DNA of 5,207 nucleotides. It comes from Ruminococcaceae bacterium UBA7075 (GTDB lineage Bacteria; Bacillota; Clostridia; Oscillospirales; Acutalibacteraceae). Below the pieces are notes generated by a model. It saw only the letters and a program-made list of their open reading frames with translations. It was not told the DNA's origin and made no database searches. Both the position numbers and the translations under genes were made by a program. Position 1 is the stretch's first letter, and every line of letters starts with the position of its first letter. The stretch covers positions 1 through 5,207 of the forward strand of contig DKZL01000013.1 in the NCBI GenBank assembly GCA_002493635.1, written 5' to 3'. This document shows positions 1 to 5,161 of the stretch, piece after piece.

Positions 1-3000
1 TGCCTGAGCCGTTGTTAAATATAAGAAACTCAGCACTGCTTGGAATTTCTATTGTATAAACCTTTTGATTAAAATCATTTGTTGATGAATATGTCATTTC
101 TTCGCCAGGCCATGAAGTCATAGTTGTATTGCCTTCAGACCAATAGTAGCAATAAACATTGTTCCAATTATAGTTATTTGTAAGTGTCATTGTATATTTG
201 TCAGAACTTCCTGTTGTAGGCTGCGCTGTAGTCGGCTGAGCTGTGGTTGGCTGTGCCATTGTCGGAGGTACAGTTGTAGGCTCAGCTGTTGTAGGCGGAG
301 CAGTTGTTTCTGTCTGACCTCCTGTATATGTTCCTACTTTACCATATTCAGACATACCAGCAATATATTTCTGAATCATCGTAACATCCATAATATTTAT
401 ATCGCCGTCGTCATAACATTCGGAAGCAATAAGAGCATCTGCTGACAATGTTGTAAGCTCCGCAATATATTTTTGCAAAAGTGTTGCATCATCAATTGTG
501 ATTCTGTCATTAAGATTGACATCACCAATCAGAATTCTCTGACCGACTGTTGTTTCGGGAGCCGTTGAAGGCTGAACTGTCGTCTCAGGAGGAGCTGTAG
601 AAGGAATTACACTGCCGTCAGTGTAAACATATACAACATTAGTTATGCCTGCCGTATAATTGCCTGATGCGTTTGCAGGAACAACCACATCGGTTCTGCC
701 GGACAAAGCAGCAGTCGTATAGCTTGTAGATGAAGTTACAGATGTCTTTGAATCTATAACATCAGCAGTAATCTTTTTACCTGTAGCTGCACTGATGTGA
801 CTTGTAATTACGGTTGCATTAAACTTAACTGTTCCGTTCTGAATCCACACCTCGTCACCTGAAGCAAAGTAACCGCTTGCGCCCTGTGCCGGCTCCTGTC
901 CTTCTCCGCTTGAAGGATGGAACATTACATATGCACTTGATGCCGGAACAACCGCCTTATACCAGTTGTTGCCCTCGCTTGTCATTATTGTTGCACTTGC
1001 CCATGCGCCGTTTGGCTCGTCACCACCGTCGGTGTAGGAGTACATCCTGATTGAACTCCAGTTTTTCGAGTTATAGTAGTGAACTGTAACTGAAGAGCTG
1101 TCAAGATTTTTGTATGTAAATGTTATAGTTTTGTCGCTTCCTGTAAATGTACCGTAACTTTCTGCCGGATACTTATCAGTATCAAGCTGGTATCCCATAA
1201 CTGACACTGCCGGTACTTCATAGCTATCACCTGCACGCATACGTGTTTTCATTGAATCCTTTATTGACTTACCGTTTGAATCAACATATTTTACTGTCAG
1301 ATAGCCGGACTCAATTCCTGATGATTTATATGTAAATATTACATTATATGTTTTTCCAGCTTCAACCGTACCTGATGTTGCACCTGTTGTGCCGACAAGG
1401 TCGTAATCATAAAGAATTGTTGTGTCAGGCAATGCACGGTATGTCGAACCTGCTCTGTACTTTGCATTTGCTGTCTTAAGCACGTTGCCGTTTTCGTCAA
1501 TATGCTTTATATTGAGTGTTGCAAGTTCCGAATCATCGGCTCTCAGTTGTCCGAATGTAGATGACTGTACAAGTACGCAAGCACTCTTTGCAGGTACGCT
1601 GTAAGTATTTCCGCTTACTGTGCCAAGGCTCTTAAGACCTGCCTTTTTGCCGTCGGCAACAACTGTCCATCCGCTTCCGTCAAGTGTAATTGTCCAAGCC
1701 TGTGTACTGCTGTTTACAAGAACGCAAACCTTGCCCCACTCATCGGACTTGTTGTTTGAATATGTGTATGCAACAACATCTCCCCATTCAGACTGGAAAC
1801 TCGGAGTATTGAATGTGCTGCTCTTCATAGGGGTGTAGTTTTCTCTTATCTGCAAAAGTCCCTTGTAATATTCTGCCACATCAGAATATGTTGAAACTCT
1901 TGTCCAATCAATGTTATTTATTGAGTCGCTTGACTTATAGCTGTTATGGTCGCCCTGCTTTGTACGGCAGAATTCAGAACCTGCTGTCATAAACGGGATA
2001 CCCTGTGAGGTAAGAAGAAGCCCCATAACCTCCTGCACTTGCCCCTTAAGTGAAGCAGAAGTTGAATTCCAGCTTGATGAGCCGTTACTTTTTACAATCT
2101 TGTCCCAGAGAATAAGGTTATCGTGGGCGTCTGCATAAGCGATAGTCTGAGAAGGTGCTTTTGCACCGAATCCCTTGCCCTTGACACCATTTACAACAGT
2201 ACCTGTCTTGTCAGTATTGCCCTGTACAAAGCCCTTTCCTGCACCGTCCGTGTCGCCCTTGATAGCGTCACGGTAAGAGTCGCAGAACATACCAACTCTT
2301 GCGTCGAGAGACGATGCCTTCGACTGTGAACATCCGTCGGAAATTGCGACAGTACCGCCTGTCCAAGGCTCGCCGTACATAAGAATCTTTTTACCTGAAC
2401 CGTCTGCATAAAGTCCGTCAAGAGCTGAACGAATATTGTTCATAGTTGTAATATCGTGGATTCCCATAAGGTCAAAACGGAAGCCGTCAATATGATATTC
2501 CTCTGCCCAGTACTTGACAGATTCAATCATATATTTTCTGTACATCTGCTTATCCGATGCAGTTTCGTTACCGCATCCCGAACCGTTTGAATATGTTGAA
2601 GCAGATGTCATTCTGTAATAATAACCCGGCACCGTGTTTGTAAAGCAGGAATCGGTTGAATATGTATGGTTATAAACAACGTCCATTACAACCGAAATTC
2701 CTCTGTCATGCAGAGCCTGAACCATCTGCTTAAACTCTGTAATTCTTGTGTTGCCGTCATATGGGTTTGATGAATATGAACCCTCGGGAACATTGTAGTT
2801 CTGCGGGTCATAACCCCAGTTACGGTTAGATGAAGAAGAAGCAATGCTCTCCTCAACTGAACCGAAGTCATATACCGGCATAAGCTGAACACAGTTAATG
2901 CCTTGTTCAACAAGATAGTCAATACCTGTTGAAACAGCATTTGCACTTGTGTCCGAATTAAGTGTAGTTCCTCCCTCAGTAAAAGCAAGGTATTTGCCCT

Positions 3001-3604
3001 GATTCTGCTCGCTTACACCCGATGTAGATGAAGCAGAAAAATCACGAACATGAACTTCCCACACTACTGCCTCAGAAGCACTGTTGAACAAAACATGCTT
3101 GTCACTGTCCCAGCCCTGCGGGTCAGTGGAATCAAGGTCAACAACCATCGAACGCTTGCCGTTTACGCCTGTTGCCTTTGAATAAACATCCTGAGTTTCT
3201 TTTGTAGAACCCTTTACATTAATAATATATGTATAATATTTGTTTTTGAGGTCACCGTTTACTGTGGTTGACCAGACACCTGTGGTACTGTTTTTGGTAA
3301 GGTCATATGTACCAATTACACTTGCACCCTGTTCACTGTCCGAGCCGGTTGAATAAAGCTTAACCTTAACCGAGCTTGCCTCAGGCGACCATGTTTTAAA
3401 TGTGGTCGACGTACTTGAATAGCTTGCACCAAGATCTGACTCGTTATAAGCGGCACTTGCATAATTTTCAAGATAACTACCGTTGTAGTAGCTGCCATAG
3501 CCTACCGAATTATCATCAATAGTTATAGCGTTTGCTGCAATGGTTGCTGCACTTGTTGCCATAATTGCCGCCATAGCCAGTGATAAAATCTTACGAAATT
3601 TCAT
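1..3604 (-). CDS. Secreted dockerin-bearing type I pullulanase (GH13), 3' end cut by window edge
   Basis: Extracellular debranching enzyme hydrolysing alpha-1,6 bonds of pullulan, amylopectin and limit dextrins. The reading frame is unbroken for 1201 codons and leaves the window without a stop. Visible order: signal peptide 1-26; CBM48 about 55-150; GH13 barrel about 182-590, then a beta-sandwich to about 681; MucBP-like repeats about 694-760 and 767-832; CBM25/26-like module about 838-928; MucBP-like repeat about 931-995; dockerin about 1022-1084; CBM26-like module from 1136. GH13 signatures: DVVYNH (308-313), DGFRFD with nucleophile D378, YGEPW with acid/base E412, AHDN with D495. The pullulanase hallmark is present as NWGYDP (262-267). 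The ATG at 3604 follows AGGAG with 8-nt spacing and starts a clear signal peptide. The domain set resembles dockerin-bearing pullulanases of the Ruminococcus bromii amylosome, but I cannot assign a specific Amy name. Function is secure; membership of a cellulosome-like complex is inferred from the dockerin. Confidence 0.95.
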   Translation of the reverse strand, partial: MKFRKILSLAMAAIMATSAATIAANAITIDDNSVGYGSYYNGSYLENYASAAYNESDLGASYSSTSTTFKTWSPEASSVKVKLYSTGSDSEQGASVIGTYDLTKNSTTGVWSTTVNGDLKNKYYTYIINVKGSTKETQDVYSKATGVNGKRSMVVDLDSTDPQGWDSDKHVLFNSASEAVVWEVHVRDFSASSTSGVSEQNQGKYLAFTEGGTTLNSDTSANAVSTGIDYLVEQGINCVQLMPVYDFGSVEESIASSSSNRNWGYDPQNYNVPEGSYSSNPYDGNTRITEFKQMVQALHDRGISVVMDVVYNHTYSTDSCFTNTVPGYYYRMTSASTYSNGSGCGNETASDKQMYRKYMIESVKYWAEEYHIDGFRFDLMGIHDITTMNNIRSALDGLYADGSGKKILMYGEPWTGGTVAISDGCSQSKASSLDARVGMFCDSYRDAIKGDTDGAGKGFVQGNTDKTGTVVNGVKGKGFGAKAPSQTIAYADAHDNLILWDKIVKSNGSSSWNSTSASLKGQVQEVMGLLLTSQGIPFMTAGSEFCRTKQGDHNSYKSSDSINNIDWTRVSTYSDVAEYYKGLLQIRENYTPMKSSTFNTPSFQSEWGDVVAYTYSNNKSDEWGKVCVLVNSSTQAWTITLDGSGWTVVADGKKAGLKSLGTVSGNTYSVPAKSACVLVQSSTFGQLRADDSELATLNIKHIDENGNVLKTANAKYRAGSTYRALPDTTILYDYDLVGTTGATSGTVEAGKTYNVIFTYKSSGIESGYLTVKYVDSNGKSIKDSMKTRMRAGDSYEVPAVSVMGYQLDTDKYPAESYGTFTGSDKTITFTYKNLDSSSVTVHYYNSKNWSSIRMYSYTDGGDEPNGAWASATIMTSEGNNWYKAVVPASSAYVMFHPSSGEGQEPAQGASGYFASGDEVWIQNGTVKFNATVITSHISAATGKKITADVIDSKTSVTSSTSYTTAALSGRTDVVVPANASGNYTAGITNVVYVYTDGSVIPSTAPPETTVQPSTAPETTVGQRILIGDVNLNDRITIDDATLLQKYIAELTTLSADALIASECYDDGDINIMDVTMIQKYIAGMSEYGKVGTYTGGQTETTAPPTTAEPTTVPPTMAQPTTAQPTTAQPTTGSSDKYTMTLTNNYNWNNVYCYYWSEGNTTMTSWPGEEMTYSSTNDFNQKVYTIEIPSSAEFLIFNNGSG
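2..199 (-). other. CBM26-like starch-binding module, C-terminal, truncated by edge
   Basis: Residues 1136-1201 contain YNWNNVYCYYW, then SWPGEEM, then KVYTIEIPSSAEFLIFNNGSG. The NW--VY-Y-W, WPG--M and FLIFNNG blocks are the familiar sequence landmarks of CBM26 starch-binding modules. The last strands lie beyond the left edge, and more modules may follow there. Confidence 0.8.
200..316 (-). repeat. Thr/Pro/Ala linker with AQPTT tandem repeat
   Basis: Residues 1097-1135 form a low-complexity linker between the dockerin and the last binding module. It contains three consecutive AQPTT units (positions 212-256), preceded by diverged PTTA/PTTV units. The codons vary between copies, so the repeat is kept at the protein level. 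Such linkers are flexible and are often O-glycosylated in cellulosomal proteins; glycosylation is inference. Confidence 0.85.
353..541 (-). other. Type I dockerin, internal position
   Basis: Residues about 1022-1084 form two 12-residue loop plus helix units. Unit 1 is GDVNLNDRITIDD followed by ATLLQKYIAEL; its calcium positions D1028, N1030, N1032 and D1039 are canonical. Unit 2 is ECYDDGDINIMD followed by VTMIQKYIAGM; D1066, D1068, N1070 and D1073 fit, but positions 1 and 3 are E1062 and Y1064 in place of Asp/Asn. Both helices carry the same QKYIA, the near two-fold symmetry typical of type I dockerins. By family it should bind a cohesin on a scaffoldin. None of that scaffold lies in this window. 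Confidence 0.88.
620..814 (-). other. Third, diverged MucBP-like repeat
   Basis: Residues about 931-995 contain SAATGKKI, then SYTTAA, then VPANASGNYTAG and a closing VVYVYT strand. This is the layout of a MucBP unit, but the sequence is clearly diverged from the two upstream copies and lacks their RAG-Y motif. It connects the CBM25/26-like module to the first Thr/Pro linker (about 1000-1021). Confidence 0.5.
821..1093 (-). other. CBM25/26-like starch-binding module (internal)
   Basis: Residues about 838-928 begin VTVHYYNSKNWSSIRMYSY and end EVWIQNGTVKF, with NNWYKAVVP between. The strand pattern and the NW..., WY and final GD-VW--NG elements resemble starch-binding modules of families 25 and 26 attached to amylases. 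The WPG motif of typical CBM26 is absent, so the family number is uncertain. Confidence 0.6.
1109..1525 (-). other. Two tandem MucBP-like repeats in the pullulanase
   Basis: Residues about 694-760 and 767-832 share one plan: a strand ending in H/Y-I/V-D, a turn E/S-N-G-N/K, the motif R-A-G-S/D-S/T-Y, and a final F-T-Y-K strand. This matches MucBP-type beta-grasp repeats of Gram-positive surface proteins, which are also found in R. bromii amylases. Their ligand here is unknown; they may be spacers or bind mucin or glycan. Confidence 0.75.
1835..3061 (-). other. GH13 (type I pullulanase) catalytic barrel
   Basis: Starts at WEVHVRDFS (W182) and runs to about residue 590. The four conserved GH13 regions are complete: D308-V-V-Y-N-H313, D378 as nucleophile in GFRFD, E412 as acid/base in YGEPW, and H494-D495 as transition-state stabiliser. 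An intact catalytic triad argues for an active enzyme. The subfamily motif reads RNWGYDP where the consensus is YNWGYDP, so its first tyrosine is replaced by arginine (R261). Confidence 0.93.
3155..3442 (-). other. CBM48 / N-terminal pullulanase module
   Basis: Residues about 55-150 open with DLGASYS and then FKTWSPEASSVKVKLYS, the usual beginning of the N-terminal beta-sandwich of type I pullulanases and other branching or debranching GH13 enzymes. It ends before the DLDSTDPQGWD stretch that normally precedes the catalytic barrel. Its family role is to position alpha-glucan next to the active site. Domain limits are approximate. Confidence 0.85.
3527..3604 (-). other. Sec signal peptide of the pullulanase
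   Basis: The first 26 residues have a basic start (MKFRK), a hydrophobic Ala/Ile/Leu/Met core and an A-N-A motif at 24-26, which fits signal peptidase I cleavage after A26. No lipobox cysteine is seen, so the enzyme should be released or held outside by other modules. The exact cleavage site is a prediction by eye. Confidence 0.9.
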
Positions 3605-3611
3605 TTATATC

Positions 3612-3617
3612 ACTCCT
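3612..3617 (-). promoter_or_regulatory. Ribosome binding site of the pullulanase gene
   Basis: AGGAGT on the minus strand, with AGGAG lying 8 nt before the ATG at 3604. This near-ideal Shine-Dalgarno sequence fixes the start. Another ATG at 3620 lies upstream of it in a different frame and has no ribosome binding site. Confidence 0.85.
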
Positions 3618-3815
3618 CATATTTTGCAGGATACATCCTTCATATCCCACAATTAATCACTTATATATTATCAATAAAAATCTATTATATTTTTCTTTAT
3701 TAATAATATGCTTTTTTACTAATGCTAAACTTTCATACTCGTTTTTGTGCAAACTGTATATTTTGTAATAATATATCAGAATTATTATAAATAAACAGCA
3801 TATAATCTGCACTTA

Positions 3816-3844
3816 TTTATACAGATGAAATCATATAAATACAA
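3816..3844 (-). promoter_or_regulatory. Candidate promoter for the pullulanase gene (weak)
   Basis: On the minus strand TTGTAT (3844-3839) and TATAAA (3821-3816) are separated by 17 nt. The -10 is good and the -35 matches consensus at only three of six bases. If used, transcription would start near 3809 and leave a leader of about 200 nt. Other AT-rich words nearby could serve equally well. Confidence 0.3.
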
Positions 3845-3905
3845 GTTTATGTACCTTTACATTCCAAGAAATTTCCTATAAAACAAAAATTTTTCCAGAA
3901 TACTA

Positions 3906-3934
3906 TTGACATTTATATCGGCATACGATATAAT
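3906..3934 (+). promoter_or_regulatory. Perfect sigma-70/sigma-A promoter of the PadR operon
   Basis: TTGACA (3906-3911) and TATAAT (3929-3934) both match consensus exactly and are 17 nt apart, the optimal spacing. Transcription should start near 3941, which gives a leader of about 55 nt before the ATG at 3996. A promoter this strong in front of a small regulator normally implies tight repression; the overlapping inverted repeat fits that. Confidence 0.93.
3913..3933. promoter_or_regulatory. Probable PadR operator 1, over the -10 region
   Basis: Inverted repeat TTATATCG-N5-CGATATAA with 8-bp perfect arms (3913-3920 and 3926-3933). The right arm covers the -10 box, so a bound dimer would block RNA polymerase. 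The core TATATCG-N5-CGATATA recurs 34 bp downstream. Assignment to the adjacent PadR protein is inference from position and from the common autoregulation in this family. Confidence 0.75.
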
Positions 3935-3944
3935 GCTCGTAAAG

Positions 3945-3969
3945 CGATATATCGTTGGTCGATATATCG
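3945..3969. promoter_or_regulatory. Probable PadR operator 2, which also forms a leader hairpin
   Basis: CGATATATCG occurs twice (3945-3954 and 3960-3969) around the spacer TTGGT. Together they form an inverted repeat with 10-bp perfect arms whose core (3948-3966) is identical in arms and spacer length to operator 1. It lies just after the expected transcription start. In RNA the same sequence makes a 10-bp stem with a 5-nt loop, ending 13 nt before the ribosome binding site. No U-run follows, so it is not a terminator. Confidence 0.7.
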
Positions 3970-3995
3970 TAAAATGGTACAAAGGAGATTTAATA

Positions 3996-4322
3996 ATGGG
4001 AAGCGCAAAAATACAACCGTTAACCGAGGCAGTTTACTATATTCTGCTGTCACTTTACACACCTCTGCACGGATACGGCATAATGCAAAATGTAAAAAAG
4101 CTCACAAACGGACGGCTTAGTCTTGGTGCAGGCACGCTGTACGGTGCAACAAACACTCTGCTTTCAAAGGGGCTGATAACAGAATACTCTTCTGACCCAT
4201 CAAAAAAGGAATACCTGATAACCGATTTGGGAAAGCAGGCAGTTGAAAACGAGCTTGAAAGATTAAGAGAATTGGTTAGAAACGGAGAAACAATTTTGGA
4301 GGAAAATGCAAATGAAAAATAA
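3996..4322 (+). CDS. PadR-family transcriptional repressor
   Basis: A 108-residue winged-helix regulator, the small type of PadR with one DNA-binding domain and a short C-terminal helix for dimerisation. Landmarks: LTEAVYYILLSLYTPLHGYGIM (9-30; key residues HGYGI at 25-29), GTLYG of the recognition region (46-50), L-S-K-G-L-I (56-61), and the wing ending EYLITDLGKQ (72-81), followed by a charged helix to about 103. I chose the ATG at 3996 because AGGAG sits 8 nt upstream (3983-3987). The frame is open back to 3906, but that stretch is the promoter and operators. The gene overlaps the next one by 11 nt. By family it probably represses its own operon and is released by a small hydrophobic or cationic ligand or by stress; the inducer cannot be read from the sequence. 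Confidence 0.93.
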   Translation: MGSAKIQPLTEAVYYILLSLYTPLHGYGIMQNVKKLTNGRLSLGAGTLYGATNTLLSKGLITEYSSDPSKKEYLITDLGKQAVENELERLRELVRNGETILEENANEK

Positions 4323-4908
4323 AGATAAAAACACAATAACACAATTTAAAGGTTTTTTTGACCTTGAAAAAGAGCTTGAATACATTAATAATATGAATAA
4401 ACAAGGTTGGAAGCTTGTTTATATAAAGTGTGGATGTTTTTATACATATGTAAAAACACAGCCTGACGAGTACTTTACAACTATATATATGGACGATAAA
4501 GAAAAAATTTCTCAGATGACAACTTTTGCAGCACAATGCGGTTATGAGAGTGTTCCGCATACAATGGACGGAGTTGGAAATTTATTGTATCTCACTGCAC
4601 CAAAGGGCAAGGTTTCAGAGGAATTTGTCTGTGACAGAGAGTCAAAGATAAAGTTCAATTCAAAACTATCAATTTTCTATTTAATATTAAGTATTGCATT
4701 TTTTATATTAACAGCCGTTTTTGTTATAGAAGCAGCAGCTTGTTTAAATATAATAGAAATAAGTATTGGTACAGTACTTTTGTTTATGACTCCAATCGGT
4801 ATCATGGGGTTGATTTGTGCAGGTTCGGGAATTTTTTTACTGTTGCTGTTTATAAAATCACACAAAAAAATAAAACAGCTTAAAGCAGAAAGCTTTATTT
4901 ATGAATAA
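4312..4908 (+). CDS. DUF2812-family membrane protein
   Basis: A 198-residue protein. The N-terminal cytoplasmic part (about 10-100) has FKGFFDLEKELEYINNM and then QGWKLVYI, followed by DEYFTTIYMD, the order of landmarks expected for DUF2812. Two hydrophobic stretches follow, about 119-143 and 150-181, then a short basic tail (SHKKIKQLK), so it should sit in the membrane with both ends inside. I chose the ATG at 4312: GGAGG (4298-4302) is 9 nt from it but only 3 nt from the ATG at 4306. Genes of this family are commonly found directly after small PadR regulators, as here, where they overlap by 11 nt and must be co-transcribed. The biochemical role is unknown; a sensor or envelope-stress partner of the PadR protein is a guess. 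Base composition is more AT-rich than the pullulanase gene. Confidence 0.85.
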   Translation: MKNKDKNTITQFKGFFDLEKELEYINNMNKQGWKLVYIKCGCFYTYVKTQPDEYFTTIYMDDKEKISQMTTFAAQCGYESVPHTMDGVGNLLYLTAPKGKVSEEFVCDRESKIKFNSKLSIFYLILSIAFFILTAVFVIEAAACLNIIEISIGTVLLFMTPIGIMGLICAGSGIFLLLLFIKSHKKIKQLKAESFIYE

Positions 4909-4910
4909 CG

Positions 4911-4969
4911 GACGCTTCATAAATTTCATACTCGTCAAAATACATATATCCGAAGATTTACTTTGATTG
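4911..4969. repeat. Diverged direct repeat, copy 1
   Basis: Starts with GACGCTTCATAA, and 39 nt from its start carries CCGAAGAT-T-TACTTTG-A-TT. Copy 2 beyond the terminator has the same two blocks in the same order, 40 nt apart. This copy begins directly after the DUF2812 stop codon. On the minus strand it reads as a short frame ending in KVNLRIYVF and stop, similar to the frame in copy 2. No gene is convincing here. Confidence 0.65.
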
Positions 4970-5017
4970 TTTTGGAAAGTTCATAATCTCTGCTCAAACT
5001 TTAATTGACAACCGTAT

Positions 5018-5056
5018 AAAAAATATCCCGAAGTTAAGACTTCGGGATATTTTTTT
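5018..5056. terminator. Strong symmetric (bidirectional) intrinsic terminator
   Basis: ATATCCCGAAG (5023-5033), loop TTAAGA, CTTCGGGATAT (5040-5050): an 11-bp perfect stem followed by six T (5051-5056) and preceded by a run of five A (5018-5022). The A and T runs can extend the stem and let it work in both directions. It lies about 110 nt after the DUF2812 stop and is the likely end of the PadR operon. It could also stop minus-strand transcription entering from the right. Confidence 0.9.
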
Positions 5057-5101
5057 ATTAGGTTATCCCTTTAAGTAAGCTAAATTATAGTTTATTTTTT
5101 A

Positions 5102-5161
5102 GACGCTTCATAAGTTTGCATTAAAATGTAACCATTGCGACCCGAAGATGTACTTTGGTTT
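5102..5161. repeat. Diverged direct repeat, copy 2
   Basis: Starts with GACGCTTCATAA, identical over 12 nt to copy 1, then has CCGAAGAT-G-TACTTTG-G-TT 40 nt from its start. The middle is strongly diverged. The pair encloses the terminator. It may be a remnant of an intergenic repeat family of this genome or the diverged 3' ends of two related sequences. Confidence 0.65.

Larger units (their letters stand above)
3605..3905. other. AT-rich divergent intergenic region
   Basis: About 300 nt separate the pullulanase start from the operon promoter. The stretch is strongly AT-rich, and no reading frame with coding character or a ribosome binding site is present. It must hold the pullulanase promoter and leader. 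Several TATAAT-like words occur on the minus strand (for example 3684-3689 and 3784-3789), but none has a good -35 partner at 16-18 nt. No clear operator or riboswitch fold was recognised. Confidence 0.7.

Noticed and set aside
200..316. Tandem repeats as a CRISPR or non-coding repeat array
   Set aside because: The repeats are in frame and encode a Thr/Pro/Ala-rich linker; there are no unique spacers.
2686..2988. 100-codon minus-strand frame inside the pullulanase gene
   Set aside because: It is in a different frame from the continuous GH13 reading frame, with no ribosome binding site or recognisable protein features. The same holds for the other short frames at 1422-1838, 2123-2421 and 3316-3498.
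3580..3768. 62-codon plus-strand frame across the pullulanase start
   Set aside because: It covers the antisense of the signal peptide and AT-rich intergenic DNA; its hydrophobic composition follows from AT-rich codons and it has no ribosome binding site.
3605..3905. Riboswitch or structured leader upstream of the pullulanase
   Set aside because: The region is AT-rich with no convincing conserved stems or terminator-antiterminator pair visible by eye.
3906..3995. In-frame upstream extension of the PadR gene (TTG start at 3906)
   Set aside because: It lies across the -35, -10 and operators, has no ribosome binding site, and adds residues not seen in PadR proteins. The ATG at 3996 has AGGAG at 8 nt.
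4306..4311. ATG at 4306 as start of the DUF2812 gene
   Set aside because: It is only 3 nt from GGAGG; the ATG at 4312 has the better 9-nt spacing.
4055..4560. Minus-strand frames opposite the PadR and DUF2812 genes
   Set aside because: They are antisense shadows of two well-supported genes with recognisable domains.
5005..5020. TTGACA followed by TATAAA as a promoter
   Set aside because: The boxes are only 4 nt apart, and the region runs straight into the terminator stem.
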